Shown: positions 18,946 through 29,758, numbered from the stretch's first letter. The stretch: DNA of 64,000 nucleotides from an uncultured Deferribacterales bacterium (GCA_947853665.1 CANTXF010000002.1:1-64000), one strand, 5' to 3'. Numbers and translations: made by a program. Notes: generated by a model from the letters alone, not told the origin.

Positions 18946-20806
18946 TTATGCTCCTTTTTATCGCCGACAGAAGTGTGTCGGCTTTAAGATCGTTTATGGC
19001 GAGAGAAACCGTCCTTAAGCTGGAGGCAAGAGTTTCGGCCAGCGAAAATTCAACAAGGCCTTTCCTTTCAGTATCCACGACTATAAAACGCACTCTTGAG
19101 TCCCTCGCCCATTGAGCGGCTATCTCTCTCGATTCTTCCCGCGGATTTGCGCCCTCCATTAATGGCACGTTCGCCTTGCCGTCCGTAAGAAGTATAACTA
19201 TCGGACGGCCCAGAGGGTCCTTTTTCAAATAGCCTTCCACAAGGCGGCGGCCTTCGTATAATCCGGCGGATAACGGCGTTTTTCCGCCCGAAGGAAGCTG
19301 CCGGAGCTTTTTTTCCGCCAGCTCGACGGATGAAGTGGGATGCAGGACGACCCGGCTTCCTCCGCCTCTAAAGGATATCATGGCCACTTTATCCCTTTTC
19401 TGGTAAGCGTCCAGAAGAAGGGAAACTACCGCGCCTTTAGCCGCCGCCATTCTGCCCCTTGCTCCCATAGAACCGGAAGCGTCCACGATAAACAGTATAA
19501 AATTACCGGAGCGTTTTTCCCTCTCCTTTTCCCTTATATCCTGAGGCTCTATGGCCCACGCCATTCCCTCGGGAGGCGTGCGGTATTTCTGATAAGGCGC
19601 GGCGGCCCTCAATGTGGCCTCTATTGCCAGATCGTTTTTCCCGCCCGTGTTAAGGGCCCTTACGCAGCGGCCGCGCCTGATATCCGTTTTTGTTTTGGAA
19701 CGCCTGCCGCCTCCGGAGCGCCTTTTTCTATCCTTTTCGGAAAATATGGGACGCACGCTGAAAGGCTCAGATATTCCAAATACGGTTTCGCCGCCTTCAG
19801 AGGGCCTTTCGGTACTGGCGCCGCTATTGCCGCCAGCGCTTTCGTCTGTCCGTTCGGAAGATCCTTTTTCATGCTCTTTGCCCGTTTTTCCCTCACCGCC
19901 GGATTCGCCGCTTTCCCCGCCTTTGCTTTCCGGCTCGCTCCGGTAAGGCGGCGCGTCGTTTCTGCGGTGCAGAAGCGCAAACTCCGATACCCTGTCTATA
20001 TCTCCTTCCGATACCTCGTAAGCCCCTCTCCAGGCGGCGAAGGACATGGCCGCCTCCGCCATCACAATATCCGCCCGGTGGCCTGCGGCGTTGGCTTCCA
20101 GGACTTTCGCGGCAATCCGGCTCTTGGCCTCCCCGCCTATTTTTACGCTTTTAAGTATCCGCCTGGCTTCGTGTATACGTTTTTTTAAGCTCTCATCTTC
20201 CTTTTCAAAACTCCTGCAAAAAGCCTCCGTATCCCTATCGAACAGCTCTCGGTTTTCCATTAAGAGCACCCGCTCCATAACGGAAGGAGACGACTCCACA
20301 TAAACCGCCAGCCCGAACTTATCAAGAAGCTGGGGCCTCAGCTCGCCTTCTTCCGGATTCATGGAGCCTACCGGAACAAAGGACGCGGGATAAAAGGCGT
20401 TTAGCCCCTCTCTCTGGAGGTTTACCCGGCCGGCGGAAGCGGTGTGCAGCATAATATCAACTATATGGTCGCTCAGCAGATTTATCTCGTCCACATAAAG
20501 AAAACCGCCGTGAGCCTCGGAAGCCACGCCTTTCATAACCGTTATCACGCCGTTTTTGACGGCGCCGCTTACGTCTATTCCGCCGGAAAATCTGTCTTCT
20601 GTAATATTCAGCGGCACGTTTACGAAAGGCTCCGAAAGGAGGCGGCTCAAAGAGCGGACGGCAGTTGACTTGGCCGTTCCCTTTTCCCCGCGCAGAAGAA
20701 CGCCGCCTACCCTCGGGTTTACCGCGTTCAATAAAAGGGCCAGCTTCATGTCGTCCTGGCCCACGATAGCGGAAAACGGAAACACGGGCTGATGAAACAG
20801 CGCCAT
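18938..20806 (-). CDS. ChlD/BchD-type chelatase subunit (AAA+ plus von Willebrand A domain)
   Basis: The 622-residue protein has an N-terminal AAA+ domain (about 1-285) with intact Walker A (GEKGTAKST) and Walker B, unlike some degenerate D subunits. A charged, glycine/serine-rich linker follows (about 290-400), and then a C-terminal von Willebrand A domain (about 435-620) with the metal-coordinating DASGSMG motif and a TDGKAN loop. It would pair with the ChlI-type subunit and CobN. It starts one base after the cobN stop region and overlaps chlI. Confidence 0.9.
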   Translation of the reverse strand: MALFHQPVFPFSAIVGQDDMKLALLLNAVNPRVGGVLLRGEKGTAKSTAVRSLSRLLSEPFVNVPLNITEDRFSGGIDVSGAVKNGVITVMKGVASEAHGGFLYVDEINLLSDHIVDIMLHTASAGRVNLQREGLNAFYPASFVPVGSMNPEEGELRPQLLDKFGLAVYVESSPSVMERVLLMENRELFDRDTEAFCRSFEKEDESLKKRIHEARRILKSVKIGGEAKSRIAAKVLEANAAGHRADIVMAEAAMSFAAWRGAYEVSEGDIDRVSEFALLHRRNDAPPYRSEPESKGGESGESGGEGKTGKEHEKGSSERTDESAGGNSGASTERPSEGGETVFGISEPFSVRPIFSEKDRKRRSGGGRRSKTKTDIRRGRCVRALNTGGKNDLAIEATLRAAAPYQKYRTPPEGMAWAIEPQDIREKEREKRSGNFILFIVDASGSMGARGRMAAAKGAVVSLLLDAYQKRDKVAMISFRGGGSRVVLHPTSSVELAEKKLRQLPSGGKTPLSAGLYEGRRLVEGYLKKDPLGRPIVILLTDGKANVPLMEGANPREESREIAAQWARDSRVRFIVVDTERKGLVEFSLAETLASSLRTVSLAINDLKADTLLSAIKRSINE

Positions 20807-20807
20807 A

Positions 20808-23800
20808 TTACCCTTTCCTTCCGGAGGCGATTTCCGCGACGGTCTTTCTTACGGAAGCCATGCTTTCTCCCCAGCCTTTTACCTGGTCTATACCGATAAT
20901 ATCCACGGAGCCTCCCTGAAAATCGTCCGGAATATCGCCGGTACGCTCCTCCAGCCAGCTTTCTATATCAAGGTAGGTTTCCTTCAGGGTGTCGAGCAGC
21001 TCCGGGTCGGCTTCCCACAAACCGCGTTTTTCCGCTTCGAGGAGCCTTCTTGCAATCTCCTCCAGAGCCCAGGGATTATATTTTTCAAAAAATTCGCGGT
21101 TTTCGTCCTTTTGTATAAATTCCCTGGCAACGTCGTCGAATATTTTATCGTCCACGTCTCCGGTAGAAGCTTCCCAGCCGTAAAGACGCCCCACCCGTTT
21201 AGAGATGTCCCCCGCGCCTTTATATCCATGCCGCTTCATACCTTCCACCCATTTCGGATTAAGCAGCTTGCTTCTGGCCACGCGGCGTATTTCGTCGGCA
21301 AGAGTCCTGACTTCCACTGCGCCCCTTTCACGCGTGTCTCCGTAGTAATTTGCCACCTTTTCGCCCTTAATATGGCTGGAAGCCACGCTCAGGCCCCCGT
21401 GGGAGCCAAAATAACCGCAGCACCCCAAAAGATCGTGAGCGTCGTCCATTACCTTATTGAATGTAACGTCCACGGTGGAAAGGGAACGGGCAAGCTCCGC
21501 GTGGGATTTTTCCCCGAAATACCCGTCTCCGTAGGCAAAGCCGTTCCACGCGACAAAAATATCGGCAAGATCGGCGTTTTCCTTCCATGCAGAAGCGTAC
21601 ACCGCCAGGTTTATACCGGCCCTGTACGTTCCGGGAGCGGCCGAAAAAATACGGCGCGAGGCTTTGGCAAAAGCGGCCCTGTCGTTTGCGTCCGCACCCT
21701 CCGCCTCCAGATTAATAAGGGAATGTTTGCGCACAAAGTTAAGCTCGGGCGGTTCGTTAAGGGCGGACACAGCCTGCACCGCCCTGTCCAGCAAAGCTAT
21801 CCTGTCCGGAAAATTATCCCTTGTAATTCCGGAAACCCGTATGGTAACGTCTATGCGCGGTCTGCCCAACACGGAAAGGGGGATTATCTCAAAATCGTTT
21901 ACCCGTCCGTTTTCAGACCAGACCGGCCGCGTTCCCAAAAGGGACAGAATCTGGGCCATACCTTCCCCGTCCGACCACATAAGGTCGGCGCACATCCAGT
22001 ATACGGCCACGTTTTCAGGCAGCCTGCCCTCGTCGTTAAGATACTTTTCCACAAGGGCTTCGGCAAGTTTGTTTCCGATAACCGCCGCGGCCTTGGTAGG
22101 CACGCTCCCCGGGTCGATAGAATACATATTCCTGCCCGTCGGAAGCACGTCGTGCCTGCCTCTGTATATAAGGCCGGAAGGGCCCGGCGGGGTATACCCT
22201 CCGTCCATGGCCTTAATCAGGGAAATATCCTCCTCAGAGGCCCTGAGCCTGTTTCTTAAATCGAATACGCGCTCTCTCAGGCTCTCCGGGAAAACGTCTC
22301 CTTCGGCGCCGAGACAAGCGCGCACCATAGCAAGAGCCCGCCGCTCCACGGCTTCGAGGATCTTTTCGCCGTTTTCGCAAACGCCGCCGCCTCGAAGGAT
22401 AAGCCCGAGATCAAGCCCCATCTCCTCCGCCGCAGCCCTGCGCGGAGAGGCTGCTCCGTCTTCTCCGTCATAGCGAAGAACGCAATAGATAAATTCCGCC
22501 TCGCGGCTTTCATCGGGAAGGCCGCCGAATATGTGCATACCGTCCTGTATCCAGGTGTTGCGTATTCTGCCCAGCATACCGTGAAGCCTGTCTTTCAGCT
22601 GGCGGAAAGGAACGCTTCCCGTATCGCCTGCGCCCAGTTCGTCGGATATTTTCATCTTATCCAGCAGCCCCGCGATAAGATGCTCCAGCATATGCGCCCT
22701 TCCCGGGTCGGTATCCGCCGCCTTTTCCCATTCGCCCAGAAAACGGTCCAGCTCCTCATAATCGCCGTAAAGCCCTCCCTGAATAAGAGGCGCCTGCATG
22801 TGGTTCACAAGAGTGGCGTAAGAGCGTCTTTTGGCGATAACCCCTTCAGGAGAATTATCCGCATTATATATATACAGGTGGGGAAGGTCTCCCAAAACTA
22901 TATCGGGGATACATTCTTCCGAAAGCCCAGTGCCTTTTCCCGGCAGAAATTCCAGAGTGCCGTGGGTTCCCACGTGGATGACCATATCCGCTTTATAAAC
23001 GTTTTCAATCCATCTGTAAGTCGCAAGATACTGATGAGGCGGCGGAACATCCGGGTCGTGAAGGATTTTGCACACCTCTCCGTCGCACCTGGCTCCCGCG
23101 CAGCCGCGTTTGGGCTGAACGCATACTATAACACCGCCGAAATCAAGGCCGGTAACAATTATTTTGCCGTCATAAACCATAGCGGGCGGCATACCGTTTA
23201 CGGCAGTTCCGGGAGGATCTCCCCAGGCTTCGCGCATACGGTTTTTAACGGACGGGGGAAGTTTATCCCACCACCCGGCGTAGGTGTCCTTATCGATACG
23301 GGCCAGATCGCCGCCCTTTGAAACGATTTCCCCCACGGTGGTCCAGCGGAATTCGCTTATCGCTTTTTTCTCAAGGATCATCCCGGCAAGGGCGTCTCCG
23401 TTTTCCGGGATATTTTTTACGGAATACCCGTTTTTTTCCATAAGCCTCATAAGCCGCACGACGCTTTCCGGGCAGTCGAGACCGGCTCCCGCCCCTACGG
23501 TCGCTTCAACGGACGAGCAGGGAGAATTATGAAGCATGAAAACGACTTTTTTATCGCAGTTTTTCTTAAACCTGAGCGCGGTTCTGGCTTTCACCCTGCC
23601 TGCAAGACGGGCGCATCTTTCGATATGAGGCTCCCGGCCTTCCGTGCCGGCGCCGTCTCCCCGCACTGCCCCGCCTATAAAAAAGGGCTCTATTACGCCC
23701 TCGAATTCCGGCATGGCTATGGACCAGGGTATGTCGGAGCTTAAGCCCACGGGGTCTGATTCCCACTCCTTTAAGGTTTTATGGGAGGAAACAACCGGCT

Positions 23801-24653
23801 GAAATACGGGCACGTTAAGGCGGGAAAGGATACCGGCCCCGTTTTCGGCAGCCTTTATATCGGAAGGCCCCCCGCCTTTTACGGAAGCCAGAAAGAACGC
23901 CTGGAGCTTTATAAGAGCGTCTATAACCGGAACGCCGTCTTTAATATAAAACCTTTCGCAGGACGGGCCGCCTCCCAGCGCTCCCGTTTCCGGGTCTCCC
24001 GTGCCGCTGGAAAAAACGGGAATAACCCGCATACCGCAGTCTTCCAGGGCTTTTATCAGGGTATTTTCAACCTGAAGCGTGTCGTTTACCCAATAATGGC
24101 GGTTGAACAAAACCCCGACGGCGGGAAAGCCCGAAATACCGGCGGCGGAGGAATAGCCGCCGTACCATTCCATATAGGATTCCAGGCTTTCGTAGCTCTT
24201 TTCCGGAGCGGACGGGTGATATATCCCCTGCCAGGGATACCTGCGCGGAGGCGGCACATGCCGGTTTTCGCCGCATATTTCCCTTGCGATATAGCACAGC
24301 ATGGCGGCGGCGTTTTCAGCCCCGCCCATGCGCATATATTCGAGACAGCCGCCTAATATTTCCGGGGATACGGTGGATAAGGCCCAATAGGAAGGGTCGT
24401 GCCCCAGGCTGATTATTTTTTTATCGGTTCTTCCCTTAAAGCGGGCTTCCACCTTATCCCAAAAAGCGTCGGACGAGCGGTATATAAGCACCGCGTCCGA
24501 ATTTTCCGCGTCGGAAATGGCCCTGTCGGTAAGCTCCCCGTTTACGGAAAGCTCCTTAGATGTAAACATGCGCAATTCCACGCCGTCCAGATTCTCCGCG
24601 CCTTTAAGGAAAGCTCCCGCGTGGCTGCTCCACAGTATGGCCGTTATTATCAT
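20808..24653 (-). CDS. cobN: CobN/BchH-family metal chelatase large subunit
   Basis: This 1,281-residue protein is the large, tetrapyrrole-binding subunit of the CobN/ChlH family. It carries the expected blocks: GVLFNRHYWVNDTLQVENTLI (about 182), CVQPKRGCAG (about 518), YKADMVIHVGTHGTLEFLPGK (about 555), and YGDYEELDRFLGEWEKA (about 625). Family members insert cobalt into hydrogenobyrinate diamide or magnesium into protoporphyrin; the HmuS relative in heme-uptake loci is reported to remove iron from heme. No other cobalamin synthesis genes lie nearby. Its setting between a TonB receptor and ChlD/ChlI suggests metal or metallotetrapyrrole handling coupled to uptake. The metal is not determinable from sequence. 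Confidence 0.85.
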   Translation of the reverse strand: MIITAILWSSHAGAFLKGAENLDGVELRMFTSKELSVNGELTDRAISDAENSDAVLIYRSSDAFWDKVEARFKGRTDKKIISLGHDPSYWALSTVSPEILGGCLEYMRMGGAENAAAMLCYIAREICGENRHVPPPRRYPWQGIYHPSAPEKSYESLESYMEWYGGYSSAAGISGFPAVGVLFNRHYWVNDTLQVENTLIKALEDCGMRVIPVFSSGTGDPETGALGGGPSCERFYIKDGVPVIDALIKLQAFFLASVKGGGPSDIKAAENGAGILSRLNVPVFQPVVSSHKTLKEWESDPVGLSSDIPWSIAMPEFEGVIEPFFIGGAVRGDGAGTEGREPHIERCARLAGRVKARTALRFKKNCDKKVVFMLHNSPCSSVEATVGAGAGLDCPESVVRLMRLMEKNGYSVKNIPENGDALAGMILEKKAISEFRWTTVGEIVSKGGDLARIDKDTYAGWWDKLPPSVKNRMREAWGDPPGTAVNGMPPAMVYDGKIIVTGLDFGGVIVCVQPKRGCAGARCDGEVCKILHDPDVPPPHQYLATYRWIENVYKADMVIHVGTHGTLEFLPGKGTGLSEECIPDIVLGDLPHLYIYNADNSPEGVIAKRRSYATLVNHMQAPLIQGGLYGDYEELDRFLGEWEKAADTDPGRAHMLEHLIAGLLDKMKISDELGAGDTGSVPFRQLKDRLHGMLGRIRNTWIQDGMHIFGGLPDESREAEFIYCVLRYDGEDGAASPRRAAAEEMGLDLGLILRGGGVCENGEKILEAVERRALAMVRACLGAEGDVFPESLRERVFDLRNRLRASEEDISLIKAMDGGYTPPGPSGLIYRGRHDVLPTGRNMYSIDPGSVPTKAAAVIGNKLAEALVEKYLNDEGRLPENVAVYWMCADLMWSDGEGMAQILSLLGTRPVWSENGRVNDFEIIPLSVLGRPRIDVTIRVSGITRDNFPDRIALLDRAVQAVSALNEPPELNFVRKHSLINLEAEGADANDRAAFAKASRRIFSAAPGTYRAGINLAVYASAWKENADLADIFVAWNGFAYGDGYFGEKSHAELARSLSTVDVTFNKVMDDAHDLLGCCGYFGSHGGLSVASSHIKGEKVANYYGDTRERGAVEVRTLADEIRRVARSKLLNPKWVEGMKRHGYKGAGDISKRVGRLYGWEASTGDVDDKIFDDVAREFIQKDENREFFEKYNPWALEEIARRLLEAEKRGLWEADPELLDTLKETYLDIESWLEERTGDIPDDFQGGSVDIIGIDQVKGWGESMASVRKTVAEIASGRKG

Positions 24654-24672
24654 TTACGCCGCCTCCCGATAG

Positions 24673-26928
24673 TTAAAATCTGCCCGTAAGCTCCACCATA
24701 TAGGTGCGTCCCTGCCCTATATAATAGTTATAGTATTCCTCGTTAAAAATATTATTAACGGAAAGGGCAAGCTCAACGTGCTCGTTAAAAGCCGCCATAA
24801 GTTTGGCGTTCCACAGCCAGCGCTTCGAATACCCGGTATATATGTCGTCCTTATCCCCGTTGTCCGAATCGTAATACATACGACCCAGATAATTGCCGTC
24901 GAAAGCGAAGGTAAGGATATTCCACGTATAGGAGGCCCCTACGTTAAAAACCATTTCCGGCACGTCGGTAAGTTTTTTGCCCACAAGGGAAGGGTTATTG
25001 GTATTTTTGCGGATTTCGCTGTCCGTCCATGTAAAATTGCTCCAGATATTGAGGTTTTTCACGGGGATGATTTCGGTGCTCAGCTCCACCCCGTTTACAT
25101 GCACCTTCCCTACGTTATCGTAATACCGGTCGGTTCCCGCAGATACCCTGTCTATGGCGTCGGTAAGCTCGCTGAAGTAATAAGTGCCGGATATTTTCCA
25201 TCTTCTGTCAAAAAAGAACTGATCCAGGCCTATTTCATAGCTCATTACGGTTTCCGGCTTCAGGTCCGGGTTGGAGTGGTACGTTACGCCGGAGGCGGAA
25301 ACCCACGTTCTGTATAGTTCGTATATATTAGGCGGTCTGAAGCCCATTCCGAAAGACGTTCTGACGTAGGTATTCTTAAAATAATTCCAGACCAGAGCTA
25401 TTTTCGGGCTGAAAGCGTTACCGAAAGGCTCGCTGTGGGTTTCTTCCCGCCCCACGTTGCCGGAGCGCCCGTCGTAGGCTTTCCAGAGATCGTAGCGCAA
25501 GCCTGCGAAAACGGTAAAGCCCGCCGGGAGAGTCATTTCGTCCTGGAGAAAAATACCGGCGTGAAAATCCTTGCCTACCGTCGTGGTCGTTTTTGAAGTT
25601 TTGCTGTTTTCGTTGCGGAAAAAGCTAAGGCCGTATTCCGCCGCGTCATATGAATTCGCTTTAAACGCAACGCCGCCGGTAAGCTTGTTAAAAGAGCCTA
25701 TGCCCGCGCTTGCCTGCACTTCCGCGTACCAGGTGTCCGTATCGGCGTCGGAAAAATTTCCCGGAGCGTTATCGTAGGTGGCGTCGGGAACCCCGGAAAC
25801 GGAAGCCGTGGTATACCACTTATTAAGGAAGTTATAATTAAGCTTGGCGCCTATCTCCATAAAAGAAAATTCTTTGTCGTATCCAAGAGAAAGGTTGGTA
25901 TAGCTCTCCTTGCCGATACCTCCGCTTACGAAACTGGAAGGCGTTATATTAACGTATCTGCCGTCGCCCAGGTCTATCGTTCCTTCCATTACAGTACGGC
26001 CGGAAGCGTCTTTTATGTACGAATCGGGCTCGCTGTACCCGTATTTGAATTCGCCGTGCTGCACGCCGAAAACAATGGAGCTTGTGTCCTCAGGTATGAA
26101 AAACGCCTGGAGGTTAACGTTCATGCGTTCTCCCCAGTTTTTGCCGGAATCGCCTATGACCCAGTTTTTTCCGCCGGTTCTGGTAGTGTTTTCATACCCG
26201 CCCGTTACGGCCTGCCCTCCGGAGGAAGTGCCGGAGGGGCTTTTTGTAAGCAGCGACGTAACGTAGCCGCCTGTTTTTTCATATTCCCCGCCGACGCGCA
26301 GACCTATATGCTCCGACAGCATACCGCCGAACGACGCGCTTAATTTGCCGGTATCCTCGTTCCCAGCGCCGATTTTGGCGGAGCCTTCGATCTTGCCCGG
26401 TTTTTTTGTAACTATATTTACTACGCCCCCCATAGCGTTGCCGCCGTACAGGGCGGACCCGGGGCCGCGGGTTATTTCTATCCTTTCGATATTGTCAAGC
26501 CCCAGCTGTGTCCAGGGAACGTCTCCCGTATATCCGTCGTTTAAAGGTATTCCGTCCAGCATTACAAGATTTCTGTCGCCGGTGCCGAGGCCGCGCATAG
26601 ATATATTAAGAACGCTGGAAGCAAGCCCTTTATTTCTCGAAACGACTATTCCCGCCTCGTTCCTGAGCAGCTCGTCCACGGTGGCGGCGTTCTTTTTCCT
26701 GATGTCGTCGGCAGTTATAACGGTAACGCTTGCCGGGGCTTTCTCGGAAGCGGTTTCCGTTCTTGTGGCGGAAACGGCAATTTCTTCAAGTATATAAGAA
26801 TCTCCGTCTTTTATTTCCTCCGCCCCGGCTTCGCCGGACGCCGCGTCAGGGTTATCGTTCTCCTGAGCGTAAGAAGCGCCCGTCCCCAAAAACAGAGCCG
26901 AAACGAGCAAAACCGCAAACAGTTTCAT
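24673..26928 (-). CDS. TonB-dependent outer-membrane receptor
   Basis: The 751-residue receptor has a Sec signal peptide (about 1-21), a TonB-box-like segment near EEIAVSATRTE, and a plug domain (about 50-160, VTVITADDI and RGLGTGDRNLVMLDGIPLNDG). A 22-strand-type barrel follows, ending in a C-terminal phenylalanine (VELTGRF), as is usual for BamA-inserted proteins. It is BtuB/CirA-like in overall look. The gene lies 76 bp after the ABC ATPase and 19 bp before cobN, on the same strand. It follows AAGGAGAGGGG. The ligand is unknown; a metal chelate or metallotetrapyrrole is inferred from context. Confidence 0.9.
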   Translation of the reverse strand: MKLFAVLLVSALFLGTGASYAQENDNPDAASGEAGAEEIKDGDSYILEEIAVSATRTETASEKAPASVTVITADDIRKKNAATVDELLRNEAGIVVSRNKGLASSVLNISMRGLGTGDRNLVMLDGIPLNDGYTGDVPWTQLGLDNIERIEITRGPGSALYGGNAMGGVVNIVTKKPGKIEGSAKIGAGNEDTGKLSASFGGMLSEHIGLRVGGEYEKTGGYVTSLLTKSPSGTSSGGQAVTGGYENTTRTGGKNWVIGDSGKNWGERMNVNLQAFFIPEDTSSIVFGVQHGEFKYGYSEPDSYIKDASGRTVMEGTIDLGDGRYVNITPSSFVSGGIGKESYTNLSLGYDKEFSFMEIGAKLNYNFLNKWYTTASVSGVPDATYDNAPGNFSDADTDTWYAEVQASAGIGSFNKLTGGVAFKANSYDAAEYGLSFFRNENSKTSKTTTTVGKDFHAGIFLQDEMTLPAGFTVFAGLRYDLWKAYDGRSGNVGREETHSEPFGNAFSPKIALVWNYFKNTYVRTSFGMGFRPPNIYELYRTWVSASGVTYHSNPDLKPETVMSYEIGLDQFFFDRRWKISGTYYFSELTDAIDRVSAGTDRYYDNVGKVHVNGVELSTEIIPVKNLNIWSNFTWTDSEIRKNTNNPSLVGKKLTDVPEMVFNVGASYTWNILTFAFDGNYLGRMYYDSDNGDKDDIYTGYSKRWLWNAKLMAAFNEHVELALSVNNIFNEEYYNYYIGQGRTYMVELTGRF

Positions 26929-26959
26929 TATCCCCTCTCCTTATAAGTTAATTTTTGCA

Positions 26960-27000
26960 GCTATCCCGTTACACAGATCAGTTTAAGGCTACGGGATAGC
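26960..27000. repeat. Intercistronic hairpin between ABC ATPase and receptor genes
   Basis: A 10-bp perfect inverted repeat (GCTATCCCGT / ACGGGATAGC) encloses 21 bp. It lies just after the ATPase gene and before the receptor start. The arms resemble the outer ends of the palindromic intergenic repeat. It may process or partly attenuate the operon transcript; no T-run follows it in the minus direction. Confidence 0.45.
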
Positions 27001-27004
27001 GGCT

Positions 27005-27766
27005 TTAATTTTTAACGCCGAGTATATTTATGAAAAAACCGGCGGTTTTTATAACGTCGGCTTTTACGCCGTAAACGTCCTCCAGCATAGCGCCGTTTAT
27101 TACGGTATCGGGCTTTCCCTCCGCGTACATGGCTCCTCCCCGCATAATAAAGACCCTGTCCGCCTTTGAGGCCGCAAGCTGCAGATCGTGCATGGCAGCG
27201 AGAATCCCTTTTCCGCCTGCGGCAAGCTCCCGTATAATATCCATAGTTTCAAACTGGCTCCTTAAATCCATACTGGAGGTAGGCTCGTCCATAATAATAA
27301 AATCCGCCTCCTGTACGACGGCCCTAGCCAGTATGACCCGCTGCCTCTGGCCTCCGCTGAGGGACGTCATATCGCGCATGGCTATGTCCTCCAGCTTAAA
27401 ACGCCTTATAACCGTTTCCGCCGCCTCAAGGTCGCAATCCGAAGGCCCCCAGCCCATATAAGCCCTGCGCCCCATAAGCACGGCGTCGAAAACGGATATG
27501 GGAAATTTATTGGATATATGCTGCGGCACATAGGCAAGCTTGCGGGAAAAACGCTCCCTGCCTATTTTCCTTACATCTTCGCCGCCGGCCGTTACCGCGC
27601 CGGAAGCAGGCTTAAGGATATTAAGAATCAAGCGCAGCAGGGTGGTCTTGCCGGAACCGTTAGGCCCAAGCAACGCCGCGAACTCGCCTTTATTCACACG
27701 GATATTTATATCCGTCAATACGGCGGCCTTTCCGTAGGAGAAGCAGAGATCATCAGTTTTTATCAC
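27005..27766 (-). CDS. FecE/BtuD-type ABC transporter ATPase
   Basis: The 253-residue ATPase energises the adjacent FecCD-type permease for periplasm-to-cytoplasm import of a metal chelate. Walker A (LGPNGSGKTT), signature (LSGGQRQRV), Walker B (FIIMDEPTSSMD) and the switch histidine (MHDLQLA) are intact. The start is taken as the GTG at 27766, which overlaps the permease stop (GTGA) and follows GAGAGG; the longer upstream frame is the permease gene read in another phase. It is the third gene of the operon. Confidence 0.88.
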   Translation of the reverse strand: MIKTDDLCFSYGKAAVLTDINIRVNKGEFAALLGPNGSGKTTLLRLILNILKPASGAVTAGGEDVRKIGRERFSRKLAYVPQHISNKFPISVFDAVLMGRRAYMGWGPSDCDLEAAETVIRRFKLEDIAMRDMTSLSGGQRQRVILARAVVQEADFIIMDEPTSSMDLRSQFETMDIIRELAAGGKGILAAMHDLQLAASKADRVFIMRGGAMYAEGKPDTVINGAMLEDVYGVKADVIKTAGFFINILGVKN

Positions 27767-28785
27767 CGGACGGCCTCTCTGTTTCCCCTTAATATGAGCC
27801 AAAGAAAAAACGGCACCCCGATAAAAGAAGTCATTATCCCCAGCGGTATTACCTGAGGCTGCCATACGAAGCGGCCCAGCGTATCCGCGCTTATCACCAC
27901 GCACGCCCCTATAAGGGCGGAAGCAGGAAAAAGCGCCCTGTGATCGCTGCCCAGAAGCATACGGGCTATATGGGGCGACACGAGGCCGATAAACCCTATA
28001 ACGCCCGTAAAGCATATCGACGAAGCGCACATAAGCGCGGCAGCCGTCATGGCCATAAGCCTGAGCCTTTCCGTATTTACGCCGAAAGCCTTTGCGGTTT
28101 CATCCCCCTCCAGCATCATATTAAAATCCCACGAATGTCTTATGAGCCACAGGGATGGAACTATAGTAAGAACAAAAGCGACTCCTATATGAGGCCAGCC
28201 GACGTTGGCCAGGCTGCCGAACATCCAGAACACCACGGCCTGAACCTGCTGCATGGTAGCGGTATACTGGAGCAGGGAGGTCATGGCGGAAAAGAGAAAC
28301 ATAAGAGCCACACCGGCAAGGATAATAGAGCCAGGCCCTGCGCCTTTGGCCTTTGCTATGCCCAGCACCGCGGCCGTCGTCAGAACGGCTCCCGCAAACG
28401 CCGCAGCGGCCGTGAGCCACGGAGACAACGCTCCCGACATGATTATTACGGTAGCCCCGAAAGCCGCCCCGGAAGAAACGCCCAATGTAAACGGGGAAGC
28501 CAAGGGGTTGCGCAGAGCTATCTGGCTGGCGGCCCCTCCCATGGCGAGCCCCCAGCCCACAATAACCGCCATTATAAGGCGCGGCAGGCGGATTTCCCAT
28601 ATTATGAGGCTGTTTTCGCCGGTTTTGGTCATAAGAGCGCTATACGCTTCATACAGGGATATGCCGGAGGACCCTATCCCCATGGAAAAAGAAAAAGCCA
28701 CCGCGAGAAAAACGGCCATAAACGCCATAGCCGCAAGGCGTTTAAGGCCGCGCCTGCGGTAAAGGCTCACAATATCGTTTTTCAT
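27763..28785 (-). CDS. FecCD/BtuC-type ABC transporter permease
   Basis: The 340-residue polytopic membrane protein matches the FecCD family of siderophore, heme and cobalamin importers. It has about ten membrane segments, the RLPRLIMAVIVG segment near residue 67, the GGAASQIALRNPLASPFTLGVSSGA block (about 84-108) and the C-terminal GLVSPHIARMLLGSDHR coupling region. It overlaps the binding-protein gene by 4 bp and the ATPase gene by 4 bp, so the three are translationally coupled. Confidence 0.9.
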   Translation of the reverse strand: MKNDIVSLYRRRGLKRLAAMAFMAVFLAVAFSFSMGIGSSGISLYEAYSALMTKTGENSLIIWEIRLPRLIMAVIVGWGLAMGGAASQIALRNPLASPFTLGVSSGAAFGATVIIMSGALSPWLTAAAAFAGAVLTTAAVLGIAKAKGAGPGSIILAGVALMFLFSAMTSLLQYTATMQQVQAVVFWMFGSLANVGWPHIGVAFVLTIVPSLWLIRHSWDFNMMLEGDETAKAFGVNTERLRLMAMTAAALMCASSICFTGVIGFIGLVSPHIARMLLGSDHRALFPASALIGACVVISADTLGRFVWQPQVIPLGIMTSFIGVPFFLWLILRGNREAVR

Positions 28786-29744
28786 CGCGTCACGTTGTCG
28801 GGATAAATATACACGCCGGAAAAACTGAGCCCGTGGAATTTCTTAAGATAATAAGAATGATACTCCGAAGGCTCCATATCCGCAAAATGGCCGGGATGCA
28901 TACGCTTTGCAAGCTCCAGCGCCCCGATAATGCCTCTGGGCCCGGCCCCGATATCCGGAGACAGGGCTATAACTCTGCCCTCTTTTACCGCATTAAGGGT
29001 ACGTATCGCTTTCCTGGAGGAAATTTCGTTTACAGCACTTTTCAGATTTTTCCCACAGCCGTTGTCATAGCAGTCCCGCAGGGAAACGGTTTTTACTATA
29101 TAGTCGGGATTCCCGGACACGACCCATTCCGGATCGACCTCCGGATATGGTATGGAAGCCCCTTTTGCAAGGTTGTCTCCCCCGGCCAGAGCTATTATCT
29201 CGTCAAAGCCGGAGCCGGGGCCTGAGCTTTTAAACGGACCGTATCCCTCAATATATACTTTCGGCAGGCTTTTAAGGCCGGACGATCTTTCCCTTATCTC
29301 CCCGTAAAGACCGCTCCACCATTTAAGAAACTCCTCCGCCTCCTTTTCGCGGCCGATAAGCGACGCAAACTCCCTTACTTCCTCCGGGAAGGAGGATATT
29401 TTATAAAAATCATAGCGGAATACCTTTATGCCCAGAGATTTGAGCTTTTTTTCGGAAGCTTCGCCGGGAGATCTCTTATAAGCCAGCACCGCCGTGGCTT
29501 TCAATTTAAGTATCTTTTCATAATCGGGGCTTTTCCAGCCGCCCGCCAAAGGAAGGCTTGTATATTTTTCCCAGAAAGCGGGAGCGCTCTTTATAACATC
29601 GCTCACGCCTACCGCCAAATCCCCGGCATTGAGGGCCCTCAATACCTCAAGACCGTTGCTGTTGAGAACCACGAGCCTTTCCGCAGGCAAAACGGCGGAT
29701 ACGGGAAAAAGGCTGAGAAAAAGAATTATCAAAAACTTCTTCAT
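28782..29744 (-). CDS. Periplasmic binding protein of the FecCD-type importer
   Basis: This 320-residue BtuF/FepB-like binding protein has a Sec signal (about 1-20, ending VLPAE) and the two-lobed periplasmic-binding fold joined by a long helix (about 125-155). The motif GSGFDEIIALAGGDNLA (about 190) is typical of class III binding proteins for metal chelates. The ATG at 29744 is chosen over an upstream TTG because AAGGA precedes it. It is the first gene of the seven- or eight-gene minus-strand operon, starting 15 bp downstream of a 28-bp dyad operator. Confidence 0.85.
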   Translation of the reverse strand: MKKFLIILFLSLFPVSAVLPAERLVVLNSNGLEVLRALNAGDLAVGVSDVIKSAPAFWEKYTSLPLAGGWKSPDYEKILKLKATAVLAYKRSPGEASEKKLKSLGIKVFRYDFYKISSFPEEVREFASLIGREKEAEEFLKWWSGLYGEIRERSSGLKSLPKVYIEGYGPFKSSGPGSGFDEIIALAGGDNLAKGASIPYPEVDPEWVVSGNPDYIVKTVSLRDCYDNGCGKNLKSAVNEISSRKAIRTLNAVKEGRVIALSPDIGAGPRGIIGALELAKRMHPGHFADMEPSEYHSYYLKKFHGLSFSGVYIYPDNVTR

Positions 29745-29758
29745 AATTTCCTTCAAAT

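Noticed and set aside
21111-22259. Long plus-strand frame of 382 codons
   Set aside because: It is an antisense shadow of cobN with no recognisable protein content.
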